From the NCBI GenBank assembly GCA_036873755.1, contig JAVTVY010016038.1:1-64000 (forward strand): DNA of 64,000 nt, given 5' to 3'. Source of the stretch: Hanleya hanleyi (taxonomy: Eukaryota > Mollusca > Polyplacophora > Lepidopleurida > Hanleyidae). A model generated the notes under the pieces. It ran no database searches and was not told where the DNA came from. It saw nothing but the letters and a program-made list of their open reading frames with translations. A program made the position numbers and the translations under genes. Positions 36,239-48,527 of this stretch are shown here, one piece after another (positions within the stretch are counted from its first letter, which is position 1; the number at the start of each line of letters is the position of its first letter).

Positions 36239-36961
36239 CACTGTAAAAAATGTTTGTAAAGTTACAGTAGGAAGTATTGTAAAAGTGACATTGAAATTGA
36301 CTGCTAAATAGAAGCAGCAGTTTCAACTGCAAAATTACAGTTCATAGCTTAGCATTATACACAACCAGTGTAGGTTTGCATCTTTTGGATAATACTACAG
36401 CATAAATTGGAGTGAAGGGCAACAACGTTGTATTGTAACATTATCCGGGTGTAAAATTATAGTACGATTATTACTGTATATTTACATTCAGTAGAAATAT
36501 CGCTAAATTATTGTCGAGTTGTATTTCGTATACCAGATTTGTTTCATATATAATATACGCAGTATACGCCAAGGGAACATTATCTCAAATGTGCAAGGAG
36601 GGATAATGAGTTTGCCTGCCAAGGTTCAGTCCCCGGGGGTGCGCGCGCGTTTGATTTAATATACTGGTCTACTGCACCATTTAACAAATGTGATGTGTAG
36701 GATGATAGAAGAAAATATGTTTGCTCATATTATCGGTGGTGCTGAATATAAATTTATATTTAACCCAACCAGGGATTTGTATAACAATTCTTGTTGATTT
36801 AATTGTATTTTTGTTCTAAACATACAATACTACCACGGTTGTAAAATTACAACAATTTTGTTTTACAGCATATGCTGTAAAAATACAGATTGGGGTATCC
36901 TGTAAAAATACACTGAAAACAGCACTTTTTGCTGTAAAATTACAGCACCCTTTTCACCGTG
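36239..36961. mobile_element. TA-target MITE of 723 bp
   Basis: The termini CACTGTAAAAAATG and ...TTTTCACCGTG are imperfect inverted repeats flanked by TA. Inside are many TGTAAAATTACAG words. It resembles the MITE at 28583-29351 in its termini and belongs to the same broad family. Confidence 0.7.
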
Positions 36962-36963
36962 TA

Positions 36964-38964
36964 GCTACACACTGTCAGAAAGTATTTGTAGCACTTACCG
37001 AACACGCAAGAGCGTTCATCTCTGACTAATATTACAAGATGTTGAAATAATGTTATGGAATTCAGCTGCCCCATTGTTTTAATGGTTCGAGGAAGGGTAA
37101 TCTTGAGGTTACTTGTGGCGTTCAGTGAGCATACATGTAGTTTATGTGCTTTCAGCATATAGGTAAACTAAATAGTAAATAAGTAAAATTGTGATCTTTT
37201 TTCCCCGAATTCCATGTTGATTTTTGACAAACTACTTAATATTTTGCAATATAAGTATCCCATGCATCCATATATAATATTAATACAATTATTATCTTTT
37301 ATTCTTGGGATAACATAATATCACTGTTACTCCAAGAAAGATAATTCACAAGATACGATTGGATTTTACATGTAGCACACAGAACAACATTCCCATCTTA
37401 GCTTGCTAAGGGCATTTCACGTTTCACTTAACACTACCCTTAGATCATCGCTGTGATTCGGCATGTATTTCACCCGGCGCCATCTATCTAGAGGGAGATA
37501 ATCCAGTTCGAAAGTTGTTCCCAAAGCATGAGGTCAAATGTCGGCCCCATTTAAACGAGCCAATGAAATTATCTGTATTCAAATATTTCTCAGACATGCA
37601 GACATGTCAGTTTCACGAGGCGCAAGACTGGGGGAGTCTACGTGGGACCAAAACGAAGTTGTGAGAATTAGCTATTTTATTTCTCACTCTAGTGGAGCAT
37701 GCTTCTTTGTTTATCTTAAGAAAAATCATATTACAAACGGCCTAACATATTTGAAAACAAAATAAAATCGGCGGCAGACCACAAGAAAATGATATGCTTT
37801 TTATTTTGTGATGGGGGCACTTCGAGGCCCACCATGGGATCATTTCAATCGATCGCTTTCTGGAGGTGTGTCTTCGTTGTATGAATGTGATTGCACCGAT
37901 GTCGGATGTAACGGGACCAGTCGGATGTGACCATTTGGGAAACGCCCTATTACACTCAGATAGCACCCGTTACCGCATGGCTACGAGCAGAAGTTTCTAT
38001 ACGTATGATCGTGCCATGCGTTCGGATGATGCAACATTCCTTGAAATTGTCTGAACTCAACATCGCCAAGAAAGGTCTAGTGTCTTTTATCCGAAATTCC
38101 ATGTTGAATGACTGATACATCTAGATAATGGACGGTGGGTATTTTTTTAAATATCCCATGCCTCTAAAAAAAATAGAATATTCACCATATTTGACGGTTA
38201 GAATCTTTATTCAATCGAAAACGCATAAACTATTTTTTTTTAATACTCCGTACAGAATTTCTTGTTCATATATTTGTCATATATATATACTGAGAGAAGA
38301 CAAATGCTGAATTTCTATTTATATGTATGAAAATATTACATGTACAAATTAGATCTACTCTATACAGCGAGATGAGATGTGATTTTGGGAAGAGTATGAA
38401 TTCTTCAAATTAACTGTTTAGGTTGTACTGTATTCTGTAAAACATGATCAACACAATCTGGATATATCTGAATTAAATCATGTTTAAACTAGCATTTAAT
38501 GACCCCCGCATTTTATACTGCTGTCAATGATACACCTTCCCACCCGGGTTGAACCAAACTAAAAGACTAGATTATTATGTAATATTCATTCAGTCTTCGA
38601 AGGTATACTTGGAGTTATGGGGGATTAGTCATGTTTATGGGAGATTAGTTCAGTAGGCAATTATTATATTTTGTCATTCTTACCCAGCTGAAAATATGCA
38701 GGAACAAAATAAACTCAAATTCCCCACCAGGGCCTAGAGGAGGTACATGGTGATGGGTTCATGTTCCCAAATTGTTGGTGTAACAGAAATAGGCCGGGGT
38801 TGAATACAGGTGTTCTCTCTGTAAAAATGTTGGTCCCCCCTAAATCTTGATTCCCCCGACCCACCCCTGGTAAAAATGAACGGTCCCTTAGCAAATTTTT
38901 GCGAGGTTCACGATTCTTTTTTAAATCCCCAAAACATTACATTAAACTACTGACTGTATATTAA
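36964..38964. other. Non-coding, AT-rich
   Basis: I see no gene or clear repeat. The short open frames here have no recognisable motif. Confidence 0.45.
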
Positions 38965-39275
38965 ATGATGGACACGGGGACCTCAGCGAAGACCATCACA
39001 AATGTTCCGCAGCTCTCAGGCGACGTACATTGAGCTTCTTCTGACGTACATTTTCCATTCTAAAAATCGACTGTTTTAGTTCATATTGCCAGATGTCTGC
39101 ATGTGCGTCCATAGTTCGTCAAACATATGCATATAAAAAAAATCCATCAAAAGACTCCCGATCGTCTCGTATCATGTAAAAAGGCGTCAAACTAGACGAT
39201 TTCATTCGTTTGGACATTTTTTTACATAATAAGTGGCTCAGTGAGAGCGAATGGGGAATTGTTTTCATGTGCGGT
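38965..39275 (+). repeat. Dispersed repeat, copy B
   Basis: Partner of 30290-30600 (see copy A). The splice-donor GTGAGT of copy A reads GCGACG here, so any exon function is lost in this copy. Confidence 0.6.
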
Positions 39276-40403
39276 CGCCTCTTGAACTTGCAATCGAGTA
39301 GGGGAGGGGAGTGAGGTCATCGTCTCCTTTATCCCAAGGTTTATAGACCACTTTCATAACCCCTGCTGTTTTTGCGCAAGAACTGTCTAGTGACGTCAAG
39401 TGGGGATTATGCGTCGTGTGGCTGAAGTGTCATAGGTCTGTCTTTAATCCAACTGACTGGAATTTCGTCAGCTAGTGGGAAAAATGTTATACACGACATG
39501 GATATAGAATGGGATCCATTTTAATTGTTTTCAATTATATGATGATCCGCTTCTGTACCAACCCGTCAAAATATATACGGAGATTTACTGATTTCATAGA
39601 AGCACGTTTTACAATTGACTCTGTACTTAAGAAAACTTCATGAACTCAGGGCTTACCAGCACCACTGTCTCATCTAGGCAATACACATTTTGTTTGTTGT
39701 TCAGCAGAGGTTGCGTCTAGAGTATTATATGTAGTCTCTCTTCCTACACACAATATGACGGCATATACTCTCGATTACAACCAGCCTGTGTTATAGAACC
39801 GAGTTGATCGATTTCACAGTCCTCTCACCGGACCTATGTCCTTGTTCACAAGTAATTCGTTTAGCTACTACATAGACATATAGTTCCCATAGGGGCTCGT
39901 TATCGTTTTTAATTGGTTAATTGGTTGATTTGGTGGGATGGGTCGACCGAGCGAAGAAATGTCCTCCACTCTTCACCAATCAACCTAATTACCCAAATAA
40001 CTCAAACACAAATGACAATGTGCGTCACAGTCTTTTATTTTGTTTGGTATGCAAATGAGCTTTGCTTATTTCACACAGACATAATTTGCAGTTGAGTGGA
40101 TATAGTGGTAACACGGTTGTTCCGCTTTAACAAGGCCGTACGTTTAATAAAGAAATTGAAATGACTTGAAGGGACAATGTTTCAGTTGAACGACCTTGGT
40201 TTTTATCTTCATGGGAGTACACATCTATCCAGTTTCGTCGTGTCACCGTTCGCTGAACGGATGTCCGCGTGCAGCTTTATGCATTGATACACAGAAATGA
40301 GTGAAAATCAGAAAATATTTATCTAGAGTGTTGTCCGACAGATTGCTCGTCAATCGTAAGTTTCTCGGTGATATAAGAGATTTAAAAAAGGAGCAGAATT
40401 GAC
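39276..40403. other. Non-coding spacer with a degraded hAT MITE
   Basis: At about 39890-40000, GGGGCTCGTTATCGTTTTTAA and a partial inverted match ATCAACCTAATTACCCAAAT resemble the element at 31467-31621. I see no gene. Confidence 0.5.
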
Positions 40404-40461
40404 ATGGATTGCATATATCTGCAATATCTGGTATTCGCCCTTTTTTCATTTCCAGCAGCAG
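40404..40461 (+). CDS. Candidate first exon with signal peptide
   Basis: An ATG opens a 19-codon stretch (MDCIYLQYLVFALFSFPAA) with the profile of a signal peptide. It ends exactly at CAG/GTAAGT, a consensus splice donor at 40461/40462. No second exon is recognisable before the gypsy remnant begins at 40667. It could be a real exon whose partner lies beyond or was displaced by the insertion, or chance. Confidence 0.25.
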
Positions 40462-40666
40462 GTAAGTAGAATTGGTGAAATCGTATCAAACATGTTAAAC
40501 ATTATAGTAACCTCCCCTCCCTCTTCCACCACTGACCCTCTCCACGCTATAGACTTCGAACACGGGGGCACACTTTAGTTATTAAATACGGGCTATTGTA
40601 TAAAATTAAGGATATAAATTGCAATACAGTGTATATACACAACAGATTTACTTTCAATATTACCCG

Positions 40667-41316
40667 TGTTACGTCAGCTTTTACCGTAACAGAAAGACGT
40701 GTGAAGTCAAGGATTAACAATCAATTTTTTATTTACAATACCTAAATCATATACAATTTAAGTAAGGTTAATACAAAAAATAGATGTATGAAATATAGTC
40801 TTACTGTTCAATGCTATACCGATGTACACTTTACAGTCCTTGTTGACACGCACAAATCACTCTTCTGAATAATGGTAAATCCAACACTGCTGAGTTGCAC
40901 ACAGTCCCAGTAAATTTCCAATATCCGATAGCAGTTAACAAATAGCGTAGATTATGCAGCAGCCAACAGTTAATACACAGGAGTAAATAATCCAGCAGTC
41001 CGTAGTTACAGGCAAAGGTAAATCCAGATAGTAACACAGTATAACAGACCCACATAAAACGCCAGTTTGAATTTCCTCCTGAATGACCGAGTGACGCGCT
41101 ATTTATATTCTATGAGGCATTCCAGATCATTCTCTCAATCAAGAAGCTTCTATAATACACAGCATTACCGCATCATCTGACCTAGATACAATTTACAATA
41201 GTCTTCCAGAAAGCTCTAAGTGGTTGCCCCACATAATAGTACGTAAACAAGCTTGCCTCAGCCCTAAATTCCAGAAACATCCAAAATGTCTAATAATACA
41301 CTACAATACCATGACA
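40667..41316 (-). repeat. 3' LTR of a Gmr1-like gypsy element
   Basis: On the - strand a polypurine tract AAGAGGGGGAG (41317-41327) is followed by TGTCATGGTATTG, the start of an LTR. It contains GAATATAAATAGC (TATA) near 41105. I place the far end at TGTTACG (40667), which gives TGT...ACA ends; that end is tentative. Confidence 0.65.
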
Positions 41317-41429
41317 CTCCCCCTCTTAAAAAAGAAAGTTTCAAATTTGGAACTTTCTTGACAATTCAAAACATTATTGCAAACAAAATCTATATTACAA
41401 CAGCAAAAATATTGACAAACACATGCACA

Positions 41430-41996
41430 TTATATGCGAGACAAACAATCAGCAATCAAATTGTCCTTGCCCTTAATATGTCTGATTTCAATATTGTATT
41501 CTTGTAACATCAAACTCGATCTCAACAATCTTTGATTTTTGTTTTTCATCTTACTTATGACAAGAAGTGGATTGTGATCACTGAATACAGTAATTGGCAA
41601 TGATGAAGAAGTAACATAAACATCAAAATGTTGTAAAGCCAATATCATTGCCAAACGTTCTTTCTCAATTGTAGAATAATTTCTCTGATGTTTGTCAAAT
41701 TTACGTGAAAAATAACATATTGGGTGGTCTACACCATCTATATCTTCTTGTAACAAAACGGCACCAGTAGCAACATCACTAGCATCTACAGCTAGTTTGA
41801 AAGGTGAATCAAACTCTGGTGCTGAAAGAACTGGCGCGCTCTTGAATATGGCTTTCAGGTTTTCAAAAGCTGATTCACATTCATCGGTCCAAACAAAACT
41901 TGCCCTTTTTCTTAAGAGTTGAGTTAAAGGCTCAGTAATATCTGAAAAATTTGGGCAAAATTGTCTGTAGTGACCAGCCATACCCAAGAAACGCAT
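41430..41996 (-). pseudogene. RT connection and RNase H domain, Gmr1-like element
   Basis: A frame of 188 residues: FLGMAGHYRQFCPNFS (RT thumb/connection), then RNase H with FKLAVDASDVATGAVLLQ, the Glu of TIEKERLAMI, and FSDHNPLL, ending GKDNLIADCLSRI. It is the 3' end of pol, directly before the PPT and LTR. Upstream (higher coordinates) it is cut by a PLE insertion. Confidence 0.88.
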
Positions 41997-42102
41997 CAGT
42001 TATTTCTTACATGTTGGTCTTACATAGCACTAACCTTAGCATCTACAGGTTTTACCTGACCCTGACCTACAACATGACCAAGAATGTCACACGTGCATGT
42101 CC

Positions 42103-42560
42103 AAATTACAACACATATAAGGGAAGTGGGAAGAGGTGCCGACATACTGACAGAGTACATGGCACAGTATAGTCTTCTGGTTAACCTATTCTAAAGCATG
42201 TACCAATAATCTAACGATTCGTGATATGAGTTGTATCTCAGGTACGCTTTTATTGTACCTGTTCATGTGGCAACTTGCATGACATGACCACATGACCCCT
42301 AGCACCGGTATAAGCGGTATTAGATACAAATCTAGAGAGTTGTGATGGAAATGCTCTGACAACTCGTATATTGGTAATTGGTGAGCTGTGTCGCTGTGAC
42401 AATTCGTACACTGGGGATTGGTGAGCTGTATCGTCGTCAGATGAAAATGACGACATTTAACACAAAAGACTAGTCTATAAGGCCCGAAGTCGACCAAGCA
42501 TCAACTTCCCACAAATGCCAACATATATCAAAGACCAAAAGGTCTGTACAGGTCTGGTAA
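42103..42560 (-). mobile_element. PLE-derived insertion inside the Gmr1-like pol
   Basis: Same family and orientation as 17846-18430: ACAACACATATAAGGGAAGTG, then CGATTCGTGATATGAGTTG, then the GACAACTCGTATATTGG repeats and AAAGACCAAAAGGTCTGTACA. It splits the reverse transcriptase of the surrounding element. Confidence 0.75.
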
Positions 42561-42564
42561 AAAT

Positions 42565-43115
42565 TCATTTTTACCAAGGTTGACTGTCAGCTTGGCGTCA
42601 CTTAGTCGATTGAACAGTGCGCGAATTCTCTGTAGATGAACTTTCCATGTAGATAATGACGTCATCAATGTAAGTCTCACATCCCTCCAAACCAGAAGTC
42701 ACACAGTTGATGAGACGCTGGAATGTGGCCGGAGAATTTTTCATTCCAAATGGCATGACTTAGTACTGGAACAGACCCTCCGAAGTGACGAATGCTGATA
42801 TTTCCTTTGCACGATCTGTCAGTGAAACTTGCCAAAATCCTTTCAGAAGATCAAACTTTGACACAATCTTGGCACTTCCCACATTATCAATGCAATCGTC
42901 AATGCGTGGAATAGGGAATGAGTCTGTTTTGGTTAATGTGTTCACCTTTCTTTAGTCAGTACACATCCTGTAACTACCATCTGGCTTTGGAACGAGGATA
43001 CAAGGTGAACTCCAGTTACTATTACTTGGTTCAATGAAGTCATTGTCCAATAAATACTGAATCTCTTTTTTCAGGTAGTTTTGTTTAATGGGATTCCAAC
43101 GATATGGGTGTTGCT
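42565..43115 (-). pseudogene. Reverse transcriptase core, Gmr1-like element
   Basis: RT motifs on the - strand: [72 protein letters not shown] and the catalytic YIDD (about 42657-42668). Stops after MCTD and after LFQY interrupt it. It follows, rather than precedes, the integrase C-terminus at 43116-43643. Confidence 0.82.
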
Positions 43116-43643
43116 TCACTGGATTAGAATCTCTCGGACATTGACGTCATGTGAAATTTTATCAGTCCGAGTGGGGATATCGGGAAACAAATGTTCATAT
43201 TGACTGAGCAGAGTTCGAAGTTCTTCCTGACGCGCTGGCTCGAGATAACACAACATGGAATCCAAATTAAGTAGAATGTCAGAATTCTGTAATTTCGCCG
43301 CTGTCATGGGGTTTTCACGAGTTTCATTATTATGAGGGTCAGAACTAACTACACTTACAGAGTGTACAGTCCTGTTAGTGCTATCTCTGTCAATGTATAA
43401 CTTTAACATATTTACATGACATAACTGTTTATGTTTACGCCTGCCAGGAGTCTGAATTACATAATTAAGGTCACTTAATTTCTTTTCAATGACATAAGGA
43501 CCATAATATCTAGCCTTAAGTGGATTACCAGGAATAGGCAGAAAAGCCCGTACCTTCTCACCAGGTTTGAAACTTCGTTTGATGGCATGTTTATCATAGG
43601 TTATTTTCATACATTTTTGTGCGGACTTTAAATTTGACAACAC
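43116..43643 (-). pseudogene. Integrase C-terminus joined to the RT leader, Gmr1-like element
   Basis: One frame starts with the integrase C-terminal GPY/F region (GEKVRAFLPIPGNPLKARYYGPYVI, DLNYVIQTP). It runs through a linker into QYEHLFPDIPTRTDKISHDV, the usual segment just before RT in Ty3/gypsy pol. The pol order here is therefore integrase, RT, RNase H. That order is the defining trait of Gmr1-like elements; most gypsy elements have integrase last. The integrase core is missing, cut off where the Naiad begins (about 43646). Confidence 0.85.
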
Positions 43644-43880
43644 TGCTAAACTAGCCTATGTTTAGGTATACTATGATTGTCTTTTTGAATTTGGTGATAA
43701 TACTGTTATATGGAATATGGAATAGGTCTTTGGATTATAGACGCGGATATTCTTTAATGGACGACGGCTGAATTATGAATGACGGACTAGACGCTTGTAA
43801 TTTTAATCCGTGTATGCCTGGATTCTGCTGGTGGACAAGTTGCCCCCGAGGCCGGGCCCCTGCACATCACTGCACTCATA

Positions 43881-45120
43881 ATGAAAGTAACAAAAGAAAA
43901 TAATTGTAAGACAGATCTGAGGAACCTTAGTGCAGGTTCCTCGGCCGAGTCTCTAATAGTTCGAAATGAACTAAGACCTTTTTCAATCCAAATGACAGAT
44001 ACATTTCTGACAGCAAAGCAAGGTTACGACATCAAACCTTGTAATATTGCGCTTGATGATTGTTTAGCACCGAATTCCACATGTAATAATTTCAAGATTT
44101 CTAAATGTGGACACCGTGGATGTCTCACGTGTCCACTCTTTAATACTTCAGCTTCATTTAGTTCCGCGTTAACTGGTAACACATATTCTGTTAACTCGTA
44201 TGTTGATCTTAGTTGTTCTACTACAAACTGTATTTATTTAGTTTCCTGTAAAAAGCGTGGTCAACAGTATGTTGGCAAGACCACCCAAAGACTCAATCTT
44301 AGGGTGAACGGTCACAGAAAATCCGCTAGGAAAAAGCAATTGCTTATAGGTAAGCATTTTTCTGGACCCGACCATGGCTGAGATAACTTTAGTATTCAGA
44401 TCATAGACGTCGTCTATCCATCTACTAAGGATTCCCCCTTTGGATTTAAGAGAAAAATCCGAGAGCGGGAATTATTCTGGATGCTAGAACTTGGGTCAGT
44501 GTTTCCGTTTGGTTTAAATGATAATGTCAGCGGGTTCGGCAATGCTACAAACCGCCGTTCAAATATATCCAACATTACCCAGCTATTTAAACCCCATCAA
44601 CGGAGACATCGCAGCCATGGTTGGCGAAAGTTTAATAGTTCGATGATTCACGATCATATCACTTTAAATTACTTAGTGGGTTTAACTAACACACCCAATA
44701 GTATACATAGCTTACGTACAGTTCTGTATGCGTTACCTCTGAGAGCTTTAGATCAAATAGCCAGAGATATACAACAATCTGCGTCTTCAGGAAATATAAT
44801 ACCACCAAAAATCAGTAAAGTATGTCAAGATATAGCGTATTTTCGGTTGTATCGTCCAGTGAACACAACGCTGTACCAAACTATTTTAAGTTCACAGAAC
44901 CTCCTTGCATTTCATATAAGTATACTAAATTTATAGCCACCAAAATATTCAATTACTCCAATGCTGTCAAGGAGTTTAACTGAAACTTATACACGTCAGG
45001 AGGCTACAGTTGTGATTGTGAATCGTCGAACTTTATCTATACACCATGCAGACATATTGTGACTGGTGACCTTGATGTGTTGAGTGATAAGGACCTGAAA
45101 TTACTCCTGATGAAATGACC
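43881..45120 (+). pseudogene. Naiad N-terminal zinc motif, GIY-YIG endonuclease and CxC linker
   Basis: The frame from 43881 has the Cys/His cluster CGHRGCLTC (residues 76-84), the GIY part as CIYLVSC (117-123), the YIG part as YVG (130-132), the conserved Arg of LRVNGHR (141) and a downstream RERELFWMLELG helix. A TGA at 44379-44381 replaces the Trp codon of copy 1. About 0.1 kb is missing near 44868 compared with copy 1. A further TGA lies near 44981 at another Trp. The CxC motif (Cys-Asp-Cys) is at 45011-45019. Another TGA near 45115 replaces a Gly codon. Confidence 0.85.
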
Positions 45121-45181
45121 TAAATATAGAGAGCCGAGAAGAATAAATCTGAAGGCCGACCAGAAGATAGTCCTGTCTGCA

Positions 45182-46685
45182 TTGGAACAGTACGTTATTG
45201 ATTGGTCTAAGCGAGAAAAAGTTGAACCTACAGTACTCGCTGATTGGCTGGACCTCACCAAGAGCAAGGTCGTTGAAACAATCCGCCATATTGACAGAAG
45301 TACTCTTCCCCAAGCAAAACAAGTACTGAGAAACCTCAATTCGCAAGAAGTTCTAGCAAATCTCCAGAGTAAATTCGTCATAGTCCCAGCAGACAAAGCT
45401 CCAAATAATATAATATTCATATGTAAATATTACTATTACCAGGTGCTGGTTAAAGAATTGAGTGTAGACATATCATCATCAAATACGTCTACTTACTCCC
45501 AAACTGCATTTACTCTGGAAGATTTATTTAACAATCACAAAAAGTTTCTCAGGGAAAGAGGTATTTGTCTTCCAACCAATCATAACGATATACCAAAAGT
45601 ATACTGGACTCTCAAAATGCATAAATCACCATACAAAGCTAGATTCATAGCTGGTTCTAGAAGCTGCACCACCAAGCTTCTTTCAACCCTATTGACGAGG
45701 GCCCTTCAGGCGGTAAAAGCATTTTGGGAAAGGTATTGCGCCACTGTTTCTAAAAACTCTGGCGTTGAATGTATGTGGATATTGAAAAACTCAAAATGTC
45801 TTACAAAAGAACTTGATGCTAAAGGTCACATACGTACAGACATGTATCCACATAGGATTTCTCGACTCTGTATACTACAATCCGTCATCAGGACCTTATT
45901 GACCGTCTAAGTGCATTAATAGTATCTGTGTTCAAGAAAACTGATCGTAGAAGCCATAAAGCATTCTTTAGCTCTACTACATACAAGAGATATCATTCAT
46001 GGGGTGTTTCTTTGTTTATAGAGTCGCTTGAATTTCTCATTAAAAATATCTATGTGAAATTTGGCAACACAATATATCAGCAGCATATAGATATTCCAAT
46101 GGGTACTAATTGTGCACCCCTGTTGGCTGACCTGTATCTGTTCTCTTATGAATATGACTATATGCAGGCGCTTTCAAAAACCGATCCATTCAAAGCCCTT
46201 CCTTCTCATTCACCAAACGCTATATAGACGATCTTCTCGCTGTGGATAATCGCTATATAAATGACGCAGTGAAGGATATATATCCACCTTCACTGGATTT
46301 GAAGGAAACTACAGATAACACCATATATGATGGTGTACAGGCACATCATATTTAGATCGATATCTCTATAAAAATGAAGTGGGCATTCTCTCTCGTCGAC
46401 TTTATGACAAAATAGATTACAATTTCGACATCGTAAACTATCCCTTTCTGGACAGTAATATTCCAGTGGGATCTGCATATGACGTTTAGATATCTCGCCT
46501 AGTAGATCCTGTGTTAAATGTGACGATTTTAATCAACGTCACAAAACGTTGTTGCAGAAACTCATAAAACAGGGCTATTCCACCAAGCGCCCCCACTCCA
46601 ATTTTCTCAAATTTGGCGATACATATCGCATGCTGATAGCAAAATACGAACGTAGCGTGCAAGATCTATGGCGCTACGTTTCGTA
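45182..46685 (+). pseudogene. Naiad reverse transcriptase
   Basis: RT motifs in order: FVIVPADKAPNNIIF, PKVYWTLKMHKSPYKARFI, HSWGVSLFIESLEFL, IPMGTNCAPLLADLYLFSYE and the catalytic YIDD at 46221-46232. The C-terminal block KLIKQGYSTKRP...LIAKYERSVQDLW ends near 46685. The parts lie in at least three frames (breaks near 45720, 45910 and 46195), so the enzyme is inactive as read. PLE reverse transcriptases are the closest relatives of telomerase. Confidence 0.85.
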
Positions 46686-46689
46686 ACTT

Positions 46690-48170
46690 GTGTCTAATTC
46701 CGCTTAACCCGGAGCTAGGGGCCGTATGAACCCAAGTACTTCAAGATCATCGTGGTGCTCATATGAACAGTCACAATCAAAGCGTGACTGAGATACACCA
46801 TTCTCTAGATGACGACTTTACACCGATTATTATGGATTAAGAATACTGATCAGCAATACGGATTTTATATTTTTGGAACATCATGATGTCTTGTCGACAT
46901 CATTGACAACTGTTGACCACTTCTCTCTTACAGGAAACTAGCCTATGTTTATGTATACTATGATTGTCTTTTTGAATTCGGTGCTAATACTGTTATATGT
47001 AATATGGAATAGGTCTTTGGATTATAGACGCGGATATTCTTTAATGGACGAGGGCTGAATTATGAATGACGGACTAGACGCTTGTAATGGCCAAATCACA
47101 TGCTTTATTCATCCTGGTGCGAAAGCCCCATACAAGCCCACTTTCCGTCGAAACTTCCCACAAATTATACCATGTTCTTCAAGATCCTCATGGTGCTCAT
47201 ATGAACAGTCGCAATCAAAGCGTGACTGAGATACAAGCGTACCTGAGATACAACACATATCACGAATCGTTAGATTCTTGGTATGTGCTTTAGAATAGGT
47301 TAAACAGAAGACTATACTGTGAAGTCATGTGGCTCTGTCAGTATGTCGGCACCTCTTCCCACTTCTCTTATATGCGTTGTAGCATCATTCTCTAGATGAC
47401 GACTTTAAAACGATTATTATGGATTAAGAATACTGATCAGCGATACGGATTTTATATTTTTGGAACACCATGATGTCTTTTCGGCATCATTGAAAACTGA
47501 TGACCGCTTCTCTCTTGCAGGAAACTAGCCTATGTTTATGTATACACTCTTAAAACGCAAATGTTATATTTAACATCTAGAGGGTTGGAGGAGAGAAAAC
47601 ATTTAGAAAGTGTTCTTTCACCACTTTTAAGTGTTCGATGCAACAGCTCAAAATGTTGCATTTAACACTTAAAAGTGGTGAATCCAACACTTTCTAAATG
47701 TTTTCCCTCCTCCTACCCTCTAGATGTTAAATCTAACATTTGCGTTTTGAGAGTGTACTGTGATTGTGTTTTTGAATTTGGTGCTAATACTGTTATATGG
47801 AATATGGAATAGGTCTTTGGATTATGGACGCGGATATTCTTTAATGGACGACGGCTGAATTATGAATGATGAACTAGACGCTTGTAATTACAGTCAGAAT
47901 ATTAACCTGTGTGATCATGTGTCTTCTCCTCAGTATGCCGGCATCATTTTCACCACCTTTATATGTTGCGTGTAATTGCTCGTTTTCTCTATTTTTACCA
48001 CGATCTTCAGATTGTCTTAATAACTTCAATACTATCAAGAATAAAGTCATTAAATTTGAACTAATTGCCACATTTAAAAAAAAATTTGCTTCCTTTTTAA
48101 AGTTATCAATGCTTTGCTGTTGATCCGAAAATACCATTATTGTCGAGGAATTTTTTTACTGGAAGACGGC
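46690..48170 (+). repeat. PLE 3' region and repeated pseudo-LTR pieces
   Basis: Contains the 3' UTR word GGGGCCGTATGAACC and repeats of the element's own 5' region (CTAGCCTATGTTTATGTATAC at about 46937 and 47526). A 148-bp unit (47239-47386) matches the direct-repeat unit of the insertion at 9727. I see no gene. Confidence 0.7.
47545..47755. mobile_element. Palindromic TA-target MITE, 211 bp
   Basis: The arms CACTCTTAAAACGCAAATG and CATTTGCGTTTTGAGAGTG pair over almost the whole length. TA flanks both ends. The empty site is visible in the paralogous pseudo-LTR at 46951-46960 (ATGTATACTA), so the target and the TA duplication are directly demonstrated. Confidence 0.92.
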
Positions 48171-48386
48171 TGAATATTGAATATTGGACCTGACACCTGT
48201 AATTTAATTGAAGTAGTAATGTGTCTGTTACTTCTTATGTGTAGTAACTGTAGTTATGTGTGTAATATATGTGAATGTATAGAGCTCATAATATTACATG
48301 TTATGTTATTGTATATGCACATATGTGATCATTCAGACGCTCGAATCCTGGTCAGGACTACTATGATCTGCTCATCTCAGAGCAAG
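48171..48386. other. Non-coding flank left of the Polinton
   Basis: AT-rich, with no gene recognised. Its last bases run into the 6-bp target duplication. Confidence 0.5.
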
Positions 48387-48392
48387 GGGAGA
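48387..48392 (+). repeat. Target-site duplication of the Polinton, left
   Basis: GGGAGA directly precedes the terminal AGTAGTAGGG. The same six bases follow the other end at 61303-61308. Polintons duplicate 6 bp on integration. Confidence 0.93.
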
Positions 48393-48527
48393 AGTAGTAG
48401 GGAGAGAGCAAATCCAGGTCCCTTTTCCAGGGAGGTAACTCTTGGTTCCCCTTTTTCCAGGTTAAAGGTATAGGGGACGCCACATCGCCTTTCACCTCTG
48501 TGGGGTCTGTGGCGCCAGGGGGCGCCA

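Larger units (their letters stand above)
43646..46930 (+). mobile_element. Naiad-type Penelope-like retroelement, copy 2
   Basis: A nearly full-length PLE with permuted domains: GIY-YIG nuclease first, reverse transcriptase last, linked by a CxC motif. The sequence at 43650-43815 recurs at 46934-47087 and 47521-47888, giving the pseudo-LTR direct repeats typical of PLEs. It inserted into, or truncated, the Gmr1-like gypsy integrase. Coding is broken by several stops and frameshifts. Confidence 0.88.

Noticed and set aside
44379..45117. TGA codons in the Naiad frame as selenocysteine codons, as reported for some Naiads
   Set aside because: The TGAs replace Trp or Gly relative to the other copy, not Cys, and frameshifts are also present. 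Simple decay explains them.
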